Below are positions 21,249 through 33,323 of a DNA stretch of 64,000 nt, in pieces. The stretch lies in assembly GCA_014058105.1 (NCBI GenBank), contig JACGCM010000376.1, forward strand, positions 1 through 64,000, in the 5' to 3' direction. Positions within the stretch are counted from its first letter, which is position 1. Each line of letters opens with the position of its first letter. This stretch comes from Kingdonia uniflora (Eukaryota > Streptophyta > Magnoliopsida > Ranunculales > Circaeasteraceae). Position numbers and translations under genes: made by a program. Under the pieces are notes generated by a model. It made no database searches, had not been told where the DNA came from, and saw only the letters and a program-made list of their open reading frames with translations.

Positions 21249-23961
21249 TCATAATTTACCATTATAGACATTATTATTTGCCCTTGCAATAGCTGCTTGA
21301 TTATCACAATGGATACATAAGGCAGGTACTGGCTTTGGCCACATAAGAATATCCTCTAAAAACTGTTGAAGATAATCAACTTCATCTCCTACTAAATCTA
21401 GAGCAACAAACTCTGATTCCATGGTCGATCGATCTATGCATTTTTGTTTTGAGGATTTCCATGAGACAACTTCAGCACCAAGTATAAACACGTATCTACT
21501 TGTGGAGTATGACTCGGCAAAATCTGATATCCAGTTTGCATCACTGTATTCCTCAATGATAGCTGAATATCTTGTGTAGTGCAACCTATATCTTGTGTAG
21601 TTTGCATCACTGTATTCCAGGGTTTATTGTATACCGACTCAGTTTGCTAACCGCATGAGCAATATCTTGTCATGTGTTGCTTATAATATATATTAGACTG
21701 CCTATTATATGTGCATACTCTATTTGAGAAATAGGCTCACCTATATGTTTAATTAATTAATGCATATTTTCGTATGGTGTCTGAACACCACGACAATCAA
21801 ATTTATTAAACTTCTTAAGTACATTCTCTATAAAATGTGATTGAGACAACACAAGTCCCTGTGGTGTTCTGTTAATCTTTATGCCAAGAATAACATCTGC
21901 AATACCTAAGTCCTTCATATCAAAGTTCTTGGACAACATTTTCTTTGTTGACATAATGATATTGATGTTAGTCCCCATGATGAGCATATCGTCTACATAA
22001 AGACACAATTACATGCTCACCATTAATGCTTTTAATATAGACACATCTATCACATTCATTGATTTTGAAGCCATCCTTCATCATGACTCCATCAATTTTG
22101 TCAGACCATTGCAAAGGCGCCTGCTTCAATCTAGAAAGAGATTTAACCAACCGGTATACTTTATTTTATTGACCTCTGACAATGAACTCTTCAGGTTGGT
22201 TCATATATATTTCTTCATTTAATTTACCATTCAAGAATGTCTTTTTAATATCCATTTGATGTATTTCAAGCTTATGCACTGCAGTAATAACTAACAACAT
22301 ACAAATAGAAGTTATTCTTGTTACTAGAGAATATGTATCAAAATAGCCCAAACCTTCTTTTTGCCTATAACCTTTGGCAACAAGTCTGGCTTTGTACTTC
22401 TTAATTGAGCTATCAGGTCTCAATATTTATTTGAAAATCTACTTGCAACCTATAGGCTTGTTGTGAGGTGGAAGATCTATAATTTCCCAAGTATGGTTGT
22501 GCATTATAGAGTCTATCTCACTCTGTACAAGCTCTTTTTAACTAGGAGCTTTAGGTGTAACCATGGCTTCCGTGAAGGTTCGAGGCTCATTTTCTAACAA
22601 GAATGCTACAAATTCTTTGCCGAAAGACTTAACAATTTTAAGTCATTTTTAACATTCAATGATGGTATTCTCATGCACATCATTTATTTTAGATTTGTAT
22701 ACGAGAAATCTATATGCACTACTGTTATTGGCATTGCCAATAAAAATACAGTCAATAGTTTTAGGTCCTAACTTAGGCCTTTTTGGCAATTGTACTTGTA
22801 CCTTTGTAAGACACACCCATACTTTTAAGAACTTATAGGAAGGCTCTCTACCTTTCCAGAGTTCATAAGGAGTCTTATCAATCTTCTTGTGAGGTAACTT
22901 ATTGAGAATATAATTCCCAGAAAGTAATGCTTCCACCCACAGGTTTTGTGACAAACTAGAACTAATAAGCATATAATTAAGCATATTTTTTAACAATATA
23001 TTTTTCCTCTCAGCAACTCCATTTTACTGGGGAGTGTAAGGTGTAGTAGTTTGGTGCATAATACTAAACTTAACACAAAGTTCTCCAAATGGAATAGAGT
23101 CGTATTCCCCACCCCTATCAATTCTAAGAACTTTTATATTTTTGTTGAGTTGAGTCTCAACCTCATTTTTGAAAATAACAAACATTTCCAGTACCTCATC
23201 TTTGCTTTTGAGCAAGTACACATGACTGTATCTTGTTCAATCATCTATGAAAGTAATAAAGTACTTCTTTCCGCCTCGTGCTTGAATAAACTTCAAATTG
23301 AAGAGATCACCGTGAATCAAATCTAGTGGTTCAGCTTTTTGTTATTCAATAGAATGGAAATGTTCTTTTGCAAATTTTTCTTTAACACATACTTCACATT
23401 ATTTTTGCAATACAGATTGAATTTAGGCAGTAATTCTAAATGGACTAATTTACGCAGCGAACCATAGTTTATATGTCCTAATCATTAATGTCAATCATTA
23501 AATGAATCAAGCAAGTAAATAGAATTCTCATTCTTATTGATAATTGAAACGAGTTTACATAAGACTGATAGATTGAACAGTCCATTACACTAATAACCCT
23601 TTCCTATGAATACACCATTCTTAGTCATGATACATATGTTTGACTCAAACACTAACTTAAAACCATTCTTGATCAGCAGTGCTCCGGAAACAAGGTTATT
23701 GCGGTTATCGTGCATATGCAACACTTTAGTCAAAGTAACTTCCTTTTCAGATGTGAATTTCATAACTACTTTCCCTTTTCCTTCGACCCTTGACGTTGAA
23801 ACGTTGCCCATAAGCACTTTTTCTTCATGTTCAGTCTTATTGTAGGTAGTAAATAAACTCCTATCATAGCATATATGGCGTGTTACCCCAGTGTCCACAA
23901 ACCATTCTATGGAATCGCTTGCCAGGTTGATTTTGGAGATCACTGCACACAGGTTCTCCAT
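21249..23961 (-). pseudogene. Copia-3 internal A pol (protease, integrase, reverse transcriptase, RNase H)
   Basis: Minus-strand pieces in order: protease near 23910 with WFVDTGVTRHIC (active-site DTG, with Val in place of the usual Ala or Cys), integrase (23221-22649; FKNEVETQLN, the Asp-containing IDRGGEYDS, TTPYTPQ, then LWVEALLSGNYILNKLPHK), reverse transcriptase (22423-21757; [34 protein letters not shown], and the intact catalytic LYVDDMLIMG), and RNase H (21584-21249; [28 protein letters not shown]). Frameshifts and stops separate these parts. A local rearrangement near 21585-21650 duplicates a TATCTTGTGTAG segment and removes part of the connection between reverse transcriptase and RNase H. 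Confidence 0.88.
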
Positions 23962-23994
23962 CTCAGCAATGCTTGCTTGAGTATCTTTATCTTT

Positions 23995-24820
23995 TTATGG
24001 TCCACTTTTATGCTTGCGGCATTCCGTTGACTTGTGCCCTGGTTTTCCATAAACAGAACAACTCCCTGTGAACTTCTTAAAGTCATTGCCCTTAGGGCAC
24101 AATAAATTCTTGCCATTTTTCCCTTTCTTCCCATTTTTATTATGGGGTTTAGGGTTTCCCTCGACCATGTTAGCCTTGGCATCGAAAGAATGAAAAACAT
24201 CTTTCTTATCATTGGATTTACAATCTTCTTCGATCCTTAGCCTTACGATCAGTTCCTCCAACTTCATTTCCTTCCTCTTATGCTTCAGATAATATTTGAA
24301 GTCCTTCCAGGATAAAGGTAACTTCTCAATTATCACATCAACTTGTAACGATTAACTTAACTTCATACCTTCTGCATAAATATCATGTAGGATAATCTGC
24401 AGTTCCTGTACTTGATTGATTGCAGTCTTGGAATCCACCATTTTATAATCTAGGAATCTGCCGACTAAACTTTTTTTCTTATACTTATGGTCTAAGGATT
24501 CCCACAGTTTCTTTGCAGACTCCATTGGACTATACACATTGTACAATGTGTTGTCCAACCCATTCAGGATATAATTTCTACACAGAAAGTCGGAATGAAT
24601 ACATGCTTTCACTGCTGTTACGGCTGTTGGGTCAGTTTCTTCCTCCTTAATTTAACTTTGGCTTATCCTCCTTAAGGAATTTTGCCAAGTTCTGAGTCGT
24701 GAGAAAGAATAACATCTTCTGCAACCAACATTTGAATTCAGTGCTATTGAACTTCTCTGACTTTACCTTAAGAACTTATGCGTTGCTCTTTTCACCCTCC
24801 TTCTTTACGAGATTCACCAT
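23995..24820 (-). pseudogene. Copia-3 internal A gag
   Basis: The start is placed at ATGGTGAATCTC (24820) because the homologous ATG is kept in internal B and it follows the LTR by only about 30 bases. The UBN2-type Gag core reads NYILNGLDNTLYNVY, KKLWESLDHKYKKKSLVG and DYKMVDSK, then WKDFKYYLKHKRKEM. The zinc knuckle reads CSVYGKPGHKSTEC, in which the second Cys is Tyr, a change also present in internal B (CFVYGKLGHKSTEC), so it predates the duplication or is typical of the family. At least two frameshifts and a stop break the frame. Confidence 0.85.
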
Positions 24821-24852
24821 TTTGTAGTCCTTGATCACACAAAAAAATAGTC

Positions 24853-25568
24853 CGTCGTAAGATTGCTACTTAATCTACATAAACAAACAGCACCCCTTAA
24901 GGAGATGACCAATTCTAGTGTATACACACTATCTCCTTAAGACTCATTCATCCATACCACAGTACTTTGTAGGAATGTAGGCCCCTATCTCCCAGGATAC
25001 ATCGATCAGTCCCAGAGAGAAGAAAACACTTTTATCTCTCTATGCCAAATGAACTTTGATTACGTCTATTTTCTTTACTAAAAATAACTCCAGAAAACTC
25101 TTAAAAACTTATTATAATAATTGAAAATGAAGTTGGGTTATATAGAGCATTGGCGCCTCTTCACCAAGAGTCGCACTTCAATTCAGTGCCTCTTCACCAA
25201 GAGTCACACCTTAAGGTGCGTCTGTTAGGGACAACCCAACTTACACCTCCAACTCAATAAAGTGACTAAGTGTTCCAAGGAATCCCCATGAGCCCATGGC
25301 CCTAAGGTCCAATTATAGATTTATAATAATAAGTGGGTTCCTTGGTCGATCAAGCCCATGGGTATCCCATGCACCCAAGCTAGTTTGCACACATGGGTCA
25401 CACATGCGCATGTGACCCACCAACTTTCATGGATATTACAACAAGTAAAGTGTTAGACTTACTTATATAGTAGAATTGAGCTTCCCTCGTATTCAATATG
25501 GGACTAAGCACTTAGTTTTACCATTCAAGCCAAAAAGAAAACTAAAGCATACTTTGTATTTTCCAACA
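24853..25568 (-). repeat. Copia-3 central LTR (3' LTR of B, 5' LTR of A)
   Basis: 716 bp. The minus strand starts TGTTGGAAAATAC after the polypurine tract of internal B (minus-strand ATGTGGGGGAT at about 25570-25582), and ends by alignment at 24853, although the terminal ACTACA has mutated to CGACG-type sequence. Confidence 0.88.
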
Positions 25569-26305
25569 ATCCCCCACATTTGAATGGTAATAGACAAACA
25601 AAAATAAAATAGAGAAAATCAGGGAATGGTCCTATATCGAGAAAAGTGTCTTGTGGACTTGAACATTCCCTAGTGAATATCAATCGGATATATGCTGATT
25701 AGTAAATATATGTCTTGAACTGTCAACTTTAATGTATACCAAGACAATAGTCTTAACACAATACTTTTCCAAACATAATCGGCTCTCACAGTTATGTTCA
25801 ATTCGACCCTGAACAAACCCTGGAGTCATGAGCGCCCTTAGAAATTTTTTTCCCTATGAAATTCTCATGGAAGCGGCCCCACCTCACACTCACATAGGTG
25901 ATTGCCTATGAAGAATACCCCATCATACCCCACTTGTAAATACAAGGCATAAGAATCATTAAAAGTTTAGGGAACTTACCTTGAAAATCACTACAGGTTG
26001 CACTGCTCACATCATGGAATGCACAAGAGTTACGATATCCTCAGTGCTCCTGTTGAGTAACTCATAACTAGTTGTCCTATTAAACCTAGATCATGGGATC
26101 TCCAATCAACTAGGTCAGGTTTTCGGTGCGGTTAACTCATAATTAAAGGCTTGAAGCCCATTCCCCTCGATGTGGAAAATACTTACATTTTTGCCAACCC
26201 TTTTGTAAATGGATCCGCTAGGTTGTCACTTGACTTCACGAAGTCAATGGATATAACTCCACTTGCAAATAATTTTTTGACAGTATTATGTCTACGACGT
26301 ATATG

Positions 26306-29181
26306 TCATGACTTACCATTATTGACATTATTTTTTGCCCTTGCAATAACTATTTGATTATCATAATGGATACATAAGGCATGCATTGGTTTTGGCCACA
26401 TAGGAATATCCTCTAAAATATGTCGAAGCCACTCAGCTTCATTTCCTACTAAATCTAGAGCAACAAACTCTGATTCCATAGTCGATCGAGCTATACATAT
26501 TTGTTTTGAGGATTTCCATGAGATAGCTCCACCACCATGTGTAAACACGTATCCACTTATGGAGTATGACTCATTAGAATCTGATATCAAGTTTGCATCA
26601 CTGCATCCCTCAATGACAGCTAGATATCTTGTGTAGCACAACCCATAATCTATTATATGTTTTAAATACTGTAAAACCTTAATTAACGCTTCCCAGTGGC
26701 TCGGTACAGGGTTTATAGTATACCGACTCAGTTTGCTAACCGTATAAGCAATATCTGGCCTTGTGTTGTTCATAATATACATTAGACTACCTATTATACG
26801 TGCATACTCTATTTGAGAAATAGGTTCACTTATGTGTTTAATCAATTGCCGCATATTATCGCATGGTGTCTGAACACCACGTCAGTCAAATTTATTAAAC
26901 TTCTTAAGTACATTCTCTATTTAATGTGATTGAGACAACACAAGTCCCTGTGGTGTTCTGTTAATCTTTATGCCAAGAATAACTTCTGCAATACCTAAGT
27001 CCTTCATATCAAAGTTCTTGGACAACATTTTCTTTGTTGACATAATGACATTGATGTTAGTCCCCATTATGAGCATATCGTCTACATAAGAACCCACAAT
27101 TACATGCTTACAATTAATGCTTTTAATATAGACTCACCTATCACATTCATTAATTTTGAAGCCATCTTTCATCAAGGCTCCATCAATTTTTTCATACCAT
27201 TTTAAAGGCGTCTGCTTCAATCCAGAAAGAGATTTAACCAACCTGCATACTTTATTTTCTTGGCCTCTGACAATGAACCCCTCATGTTGGTTCATATATA
27301 TTTCTTCATTTAATTTACCATCCAAGAATGCTGTTTTAACATCCGTTTGGTATATTTTAAGCTTATGCACTACTGCAATAGCTAACAACATACAAATAGA
27401 AGTTATTCATGTCATTGGGGAATATGTATTAAAATAGTCCAAATCTTCTTTTTGCCTATAGCCTTTGGCAACAAGTCTAGCTTTGTACTTTTCAATTGAA
27501 CCATCAGGTCTCAATTTTCATTTGAAAATCTACTTGCAACTTATAGGTTTTATGACATGTAGAAGATCTACCAATGTTCAAGTATGGTTGTGTATTATAA
27601 AGTCTATCTCACTCTACACAACCTCTTTCCAACTTGGAGCTTCTGGTGTAGTCATGGCTTCCTTGAAGGTTCGAGGCTCATTTTCTAACAGGAATGCTGC
27701 TAAATCTTTACCAAAAGACTTAGCAATTTTAAGTTGTTTTCAATGTCTTGGTTTTGCATTAAAATCAGAACTTGTAGGAGTGGTAAGCTGATCACTACTA
27801 GAAGCAACATCAGTTGTTCCTTTAAGAAGATTCACATTATCACTCTTTTTATATGGAAATATATTTTCAAAAATATAGCATCACGTGATTCAATGATGGT
27901 ATTCTCATGCACATCATTTATTTTAGATTTCTATATGAGAAATCTATATGCACTACTGTTATTAACATTGCCAATAAAAATACAATCAATAGTTTTAGGT
28001 CCTAACTTAAACCTTTTTGGCAATTGTACTTGTTCCTTTGCAATACACCCCCATACTTTTAATAACTTATTAGAGGGCTCTCTACCTTTCCAGAGTTCAT
28101 AAGGAGTCTTATCAATCTTCTTGAGAGGTAACTTATTGAGAATATAATTCCCAGAAAGTAATGCTTCCACCCACAAGTATTACGACAAACCAGAACTAAT
28201 AAGCATATAATTAAGCATATTTTTTAACAATCTATTTTTGCTCTCAACAACTCTATTTTGCAGAGGAGTGTAAGGTGCAGTAGTTTGGTGTATAATACTA
28301 AACTTAACACAAAGTTCTCTGTACTCCCCACCCCTATTAGTTCTAAGAACTTTTATCTTTTTGTTGAGTAGAGTCTCAACCTCATTTTTGAAAATAATAA
28401 ACATTTCCAGTACCTCATCTTTGCTTCTGAGAAAGTACATATGACTGTATCTTGTACAGTCATCTATGAAAGTAATAAAGTATTTCTTTCCACCTCGTGT
28501 TTGAATGAACTTCAAATCGCTGAGATCACTGTGAATCAAATCTAGTGGCTCAGTTTTTCGTTATTCAATAGAATAGAAATGCTATTTTACAAATTTTACT
28601 TTAACACATACTTCACATTTTTTTTTACAATCAAGATTCAATTTAGGCAGCAATCCTAAATGGACTAATTTACGCAGTTAACCATAATTTATATGTCCTA
28701 ATCGTTAATGCCAAACATTAAACGACTCAGGCAAGTAAATAGAATTCTCATTTTTATTGATAATTGAAATGAGTTTACATAAGACTGCTAGATTGAACAG
28801 TCTATTACAGCCATAACCCTTTCCTATGAATACACCATTCTTAGTCATGATATATCTGCTTGACTCAAACACTAACTTAAAACCATTCTTGATCAGCAGT
28901 TCTCCGGAAACAAGGTTCTTGCGACTATCGGGCATATACAACACTTTATTCAATGTAACTTCCTTTTCAGATGTGAATTTCATAACTACTTTCCCTTTTT
29001 CGTCGACCCTTGACGTTGAAATGTTGCTCATAAACATTTTCTTTTCATGTTCAGCCTTATTGTAGGTAGTAAATAAACTCCTATCATAGCATATACGGCG
29101 TGTTACCCTAGTGTCCACAAACCATTCTCTGGAATCGCTTGCCAGGTTTATTTCAGAGATCACTGCACACAGGTTCTCCAT
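26306..29181 (-). pseudogene. Copia-3 internal B pol
   Basis: Same order and family as internal A, with independent damage. Protease at 29181 onward (WFVDTRVTRRIC, the active-site Gly now Arg), integrase 28539-27931 (FIQTRGGKKYFITFIDDCTR, RGGEY, LWVEALLSGN-type block), reverse transcriptase (27391-27134 and on to about 26875; KTAFLDGKLNEEIYMNQ, SLSGLKQTPLKWYEK, and a YVDDMLIMG that needs a frame change), and a long RNase H end (26854-26306; [50 protein letters not shown]). B keeps the segment between reverse transcriptase and RNase H that A has lost. Stops occur within the block after the YVDD. Confidence 0.88.
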
Positions 29182-29214
29182 CTCAACAATGTTTGCTTGA
29201 GTGCCTTTATCTTT

Positions 29215-30040
29215 TTATGGTCCACTTTTACCTTTGCGGCATTCCGTTGACTTGTGCCCTAGTTTGCCATAAACAAAACAACTCCCTGCGAACTTCTTAA
29301 AGTCTTTGCTCTTAGGGCACAAAAAATTCTTCCCATTTTTCCCTTTCTTCCCATTTTTCTTATAGGGTTTAGGGTTTCCCTCGACCATGTTTGCCTTGGC
29401 ATTATAAGAATGAATAACATCCTTCTTATCATTGGATTGGTTATCTTCTTCGATCCTTTGCCTTAAGATCAGTTCCTCCAACTTCATTTCCTTTCTCTTA
29501 TGCTTTAGATAATATTTGAAGTCCTTCCAGGATGAAGGTAACTTCTCAATTATCGCAGCAACTTGGAACGATTAACTTAACTTCATACCTTCTGCATGAA
29601 TATTATTTAGGATAATCTGCAGCTCCTGTACATGACTGATTACATTCTTGGAATCCACCATTTTATAATCCAAGAATCTGCCGACTAAACTTTTTTTCTT
29701 ATACTTATGGTCTAAGGATTCCCACAGTTTCTTTGCAGACTCCATTGGACTATACACATTGTACAATGTGTTGTCTAACCCATTTAGGATATAGTTCCGA
29801 CACAGAAAGTTGGAATGAATCCACACCTCCACTGCTGCTGCAGTTGTTGGGTCAGTTTCTTACTCCTTAATTTAACTCTGGCTTGTTCTCCTTGAGGAAT
29901 TTTGCCAAGTTCAGAGTTGTGAGAAAAAATAGCATCTTCTGCTTCCAACCCTTGAATTCAGTACTATCGAACTTCTAGGGCTTTGCCTTCAAAACTTATG
30001 GGTTGCTCTTTTCACTTTCCTTCTTTATGGGATTCACCAT
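29215..30040 (-). pseudogene. Copia-3 internal B gag
   Basis: The start is at ATGGTGAATCCC (30040), only 33 bases from the 5' LTR. The same UBN2 core as A appears (NYILNGLDNTLYNVY, LWESLDHKYKKKS), then ELILRQRIEEDNQSNDKK, and a knuckle relic CFVYGKLGHKSTEC with Tyr for the second Cys. The frame is broken after the first 50 codons and again near 29565. Protease follows directly. Confidence 0.85.
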
Positions 30041-30073
30041 GTTTGCAGTCTTTGATCACACAGAAAAATAGTT

Positions 30074-30789
30074 TGTAGTAAGATTGTAACTCAATCTGCA
30101 TGAACAAACAACACCCCTTAAGGAGATGATCGAGTCTAGTGTTTACACACTATCTCCTTAAGATTGATTTGTCCCTGCCACAGTACTTTGTAGGAATGTA
30201 GGCCCCTATCTCCCAAGATATAACGATCAGTCCCAGAGAGAAGAAAACACTTCTATCTCTCTATGCCAAATGAACTTTAATTGCGTTTTTTTTCTCTATT
30301 AAAAATTACTCAAGAAAACTCTGAAAAACTTATTATAATAATTGAAAACAAAGTTGGGTTATATAGAGCATTAATAACTCTTCACCAAGGGTCACACCTC
30401 AAGTCAGTGCCTCTTCACCAAGAGTCACACCTTAAGGTGCGTCTGTTGGAGACAACCCAACTCACACCTCCAACTCAATAAAGTGACTAAGTGTTTCAAG
30501 GAATCCCTATGAGCCCCTGGCCCCAAGGCCCAATCATAGACTTATAATAATAAGTGGGTTCCTAGGTCAATCAAGCCCATGGGTATCCCATGCACCTAAG
30601 CTAGTTTGCACACATGGGTCGCACATGCGCGTGCGACCCACCAACTCTCACATACATCACAACATGTTAAGTGTTAGACTTACTTATATAGTAGAGCTGA
30701 GCTTCCCTCATATCCAATGCGGGACTAATCAGTTAGCTTTACTATTCAAACCAAAAAGAAAACCAAAGCGTACTTTGTATTTTCTAACA
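30074..30789 (-). repeat. Copia-3 outer 5' LTR
   Basis: 716 bp. The minus strand runs from TGTTAGAAAATAC to CTTACTACA. It has a pair of LTR-internal repeats of the form CTCTTCACCAAG (30378 and 30410) and the motif CTTAAGGAGATGATC near its end. No initiator-Met primer binding site follows. Confidence 0.9.
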
Positions 30790-30794
30790 TTATA

Positions 30795-31609
30795 TTGGCA
30801 AAAAATATAGATTGCTTACTTGCACAACATGCACAACATCGTGCATGGCATGTTGTAGGCGACTGAAGCTTCGAAAAGGAGTACTTTGTGATATTAAATG
30901 TATGGTTCCGTTTTCCGTTATGCTTCTGCATCAAGTCTGGTTTATTATGTTTAAATACTTTCTTTCTTAGAATATGGGGTAGACACTATTATGAGAATCC
31001 AAAAGGGGGTATAAGCTAAAAATCTCTTGAATTTTCTGTCTTGCTTTGTATTAGAACTCATGATACGTTGTCTCCATTTGATCTTTCCTTCGTCCTTGTA
31101 AGATATATTCGTAAGTTGATTTGTTTTCTGTTTCATTCTTATGGTTCCTTATGTTGATAGTCAAACCGTCTCTTATGAGTTATACTACCACAGGCTCAGA
31201 CTTTTGCATCTATTATCGAATCTTGGATGATAACAAAGAGTGGTTATTCTTCTATCAATTTAGAACTAATATTGTGTGATGCAGGCGACACCAAAGGCAC
31301 ATCAACTAATTCATTGCGAGCCACATAATTATGATTGGGCCTCAACACCAATAATCGAATTATTCCCTGCTCCAAATCTATAATAAAAAGATACACCAAT
31401 AATTCGTAATATGCTTGCGGTTTTTGTTCCGAGCTTTGGCTTATTACATATTTATTTATACATGTCTATATATATAAAATCATCTATATACATTTAACAA
31501 AATTTAAATCATAGATTTCTAAAAGGAGGGGGAATATAAAACTTGCTTTCACAAGGTGCAATAAATTCTAACTACCACCTTTGATGCAATCATTATGGTA
31601 GGATTGCAT
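30795..31609. other. Continuation of the Copia-3 target region, no gene seen
   Basis: AT-rich, no protein family recognised on either strand. It was contiguous with sequence left of 20397 before Copia-3 inserted. Confidence 0.5.
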
Positions 31610-31779
31610 TGAGCCACGCCGCAGAAGCCGAACTCCAATTTGATTCGATTATCTATGAACAAGCTAAAAGAATACTCAACCAAAACCAATAATAAAGATT
31701 TAAGGTGGTTCTTTAATTGCCTATATACATACACAATAGAGAGAGAGAGAGAGTTTATTCCAAGATCCAAGGTTATAAT
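31610..31779. repeat. Fragment of a Copia-1-family LTR
   Basis: TGAGCC start, CCGAACTCC, TTTAAGGTGGTT and an AG-repeat followed by TTTATTC match the first 170 bp of the Copia-1 LTR (4889-5060) with moderate divergence. It is cut off exactly where the Tat-like LTR begins. Confidence 0.75.
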
Positions 31780-32343
31780 TGTAGTAGCATATTTCCCAAA
31801 TTCGACAATAAGAGGCCAAGAGACCTTAGTCAAAGTCATTCCATTATTCGAGAAGATGTCACATATGTGACCACAGTTTTTGACCCAGATTCAACAAAGA
31901 GAAGCCAACGGACCTTAGTCGAAGACATTCCATCATCTGAGAATATGTCACGTATGCGACCACAGTTCTCAACCTACTAAAAGTAGTCGTTATGCTTGGC
32001 TAAAAAGAGCCGTTGGGAGATCTGCGAAGTTCGCCCACTCCCCCCGAAATAAGAAACTATTTTTCTTTTTGTAAATTGCATGTATCTACTATAAATACAG
32101 GCAGAGAATGAGTTATTCGAATCTGCAACTTCACTATTAATTCATCCCTACTTTCTTATCAAACAACAATTGTAAAAACTAGCAATTTACTAATTTTTTT
32201 TACCAAAACCCTCCACGAGGTCGTAGTTTTTCTCAGCTTTTACTGAGTTTCTATGTAAAATCATATTTGTTTAAACTTATTATTGCATAATCTTCACTAT
32301 AAGTATTGGCAAAGATTATCCTCCTGAATTACACGCCATTATA
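31780..32343 (+). repeat. Tat-like gypsy 5' LTR (Tat-1)
   Basis: 564 bp from TGTAGTAGC to CCATTATA (CA changed to TA), followed at once by a gypsy primer binding site. It holds a TATA box (CTATAAATAC at 32089-32098) and an internal tandem duplication of about 90 bp (31800-31889 and 31890-31976). The segment from GAAGATGTC through AATACAGGCAG is clearly homologous to 55474-55745, which has only one copy of the 90-bp unit. Confidence 0.82.
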
Positions 32344-32345
32344 AT

Positions 32346-32362
32346 TGGCGCCGTCTGTGGGA
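32346..32362 (+). promoter_or_regulatory. Tat-1 primer binding site
   Basis: TGGCGCCGTCTGTGGGA, the form commonly seen in plant Tat-lineage gypsy elements, three bases after the LTR. It fixes the LTR end and the plus orientation. Confidence 0.9.
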
Positions 32363-32364
32363 AA

Positions 32365-33323
32365 TACCATACTTTTCGTTACCACCTGTGATCTAAGACA
32401 ATCCGATGACAAACATGAATCTCTGAAGTGTCTCCAATACGCTGAGGAACCTCGAGATCAACCCGATATTGGATATAGTCGATCTGCACAATGCAGTGAT
32501 CGAACTTCAGAAACAAATAGAATCTGACCGAGTCCAGAGGCTTGAAGATCAGGGAATTCACGCCCAAGCTCTTCAAGTTGAAATAAATGAAATATGAAAG
32601 GCCTAGGATCAACAGAGCCGGACACATCAGAAATAAATGAAGCATTTATGAAGAACTTAAGATCGGCTCATTGGCCGTCAAACGTTACCTTCCCAGGCCC
32701 GAAGTGATCATCACTCTAGGGCGACCCAAAAAGAAAGTCAGCCAAAAGAAGAACGAGTACAAACTTTTTGATCCAGATCAAGGAATCCAGATAAGGTTTC
32801 TTGACATTTTCGACTTACATCCTCACCATCGGCAACTCTTAAAAGTTGACGTACACCAGTGAGAAGGCCTATAAGAGATCGATTGGGACATGAAGGACAG
32901 GGAGACTTTGATCCACTGGTTACAGCTGCACCAAATCCTCTACTACAATTCATCACCTTGGATGACCAAAATAATAGGATCTAAGCCATAAACTCTGACA
33001 TCACAGGCCGAAGGTCTCCTATCGATAGAATTAAAACAAATCCCATCTCTCCTCATCTCGAAGTTATGCCTATTCCGAAAATTTTCCACATGCCAAAATT
33101 TAATAAATATGCAGGCCTCACTGACCCTCTCACCCACGTTCGATACTTTATAGCTACAGTTGGATTGTATTCCAAACTCGATCACATGCTATGTAGATTA
33201 TTTAACATGAGTCTAAAGGGAGAGCCTCTCAAGTGGTTCCATACTATCCCCGAAGGCTCTATTAATACATTCAGCAAGTTACAGTGCCTCTTCGAGTCAA
33301 ATTATGCTCATGCTAAGGAATAA
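32365..33323 (+). pseudogene. Tat-1 gag region
   Basis: The first 700 bp are a decayed Gag N-terminus with many stops. The conserved Ty3/gypsy Gag core is open at 33066-33323: IPKIFHMPKFNKYAGLTDP, HVRYFIATVGLYS, CRLFNMSLKGEPLKWFHTIP, EGSINTFSKLQCLFESNY. This is the retrotrans_gag fold that forms the particle. The frame closes with TAA after HAKE. The zinc knuckle and protease that should follow are not found, since sequence identity is lost after 33330. Confidence 0.8.

Larger units (their letters stand above)
20402..30789 (-). mobile_element. Copia-3: tandem LTR-internal-LTR-internal-LTR Ty1/copia compound
   Basis: Two copies of one copia family lie head to tail on the minus strand and share a central LTR: outer 3' LTR (20402-20698, truncated), internal A, central LTR (24853-25568), internal B and outer 5' LTR (30074-30789). 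The central and right LTRs are both 716 bp. A single TTATA duplication brackets the whole (20397-20401 and 30790-30794). That is expected if one insertion was duplicated by unequal exchange between its LTRs, and not if two independent insertions occurred. Both internal regions encode the same order (Gag, protease, integrase, reverse transcriptase, RNase H), and both are disabled by different mutations. Confidence 0.85.
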
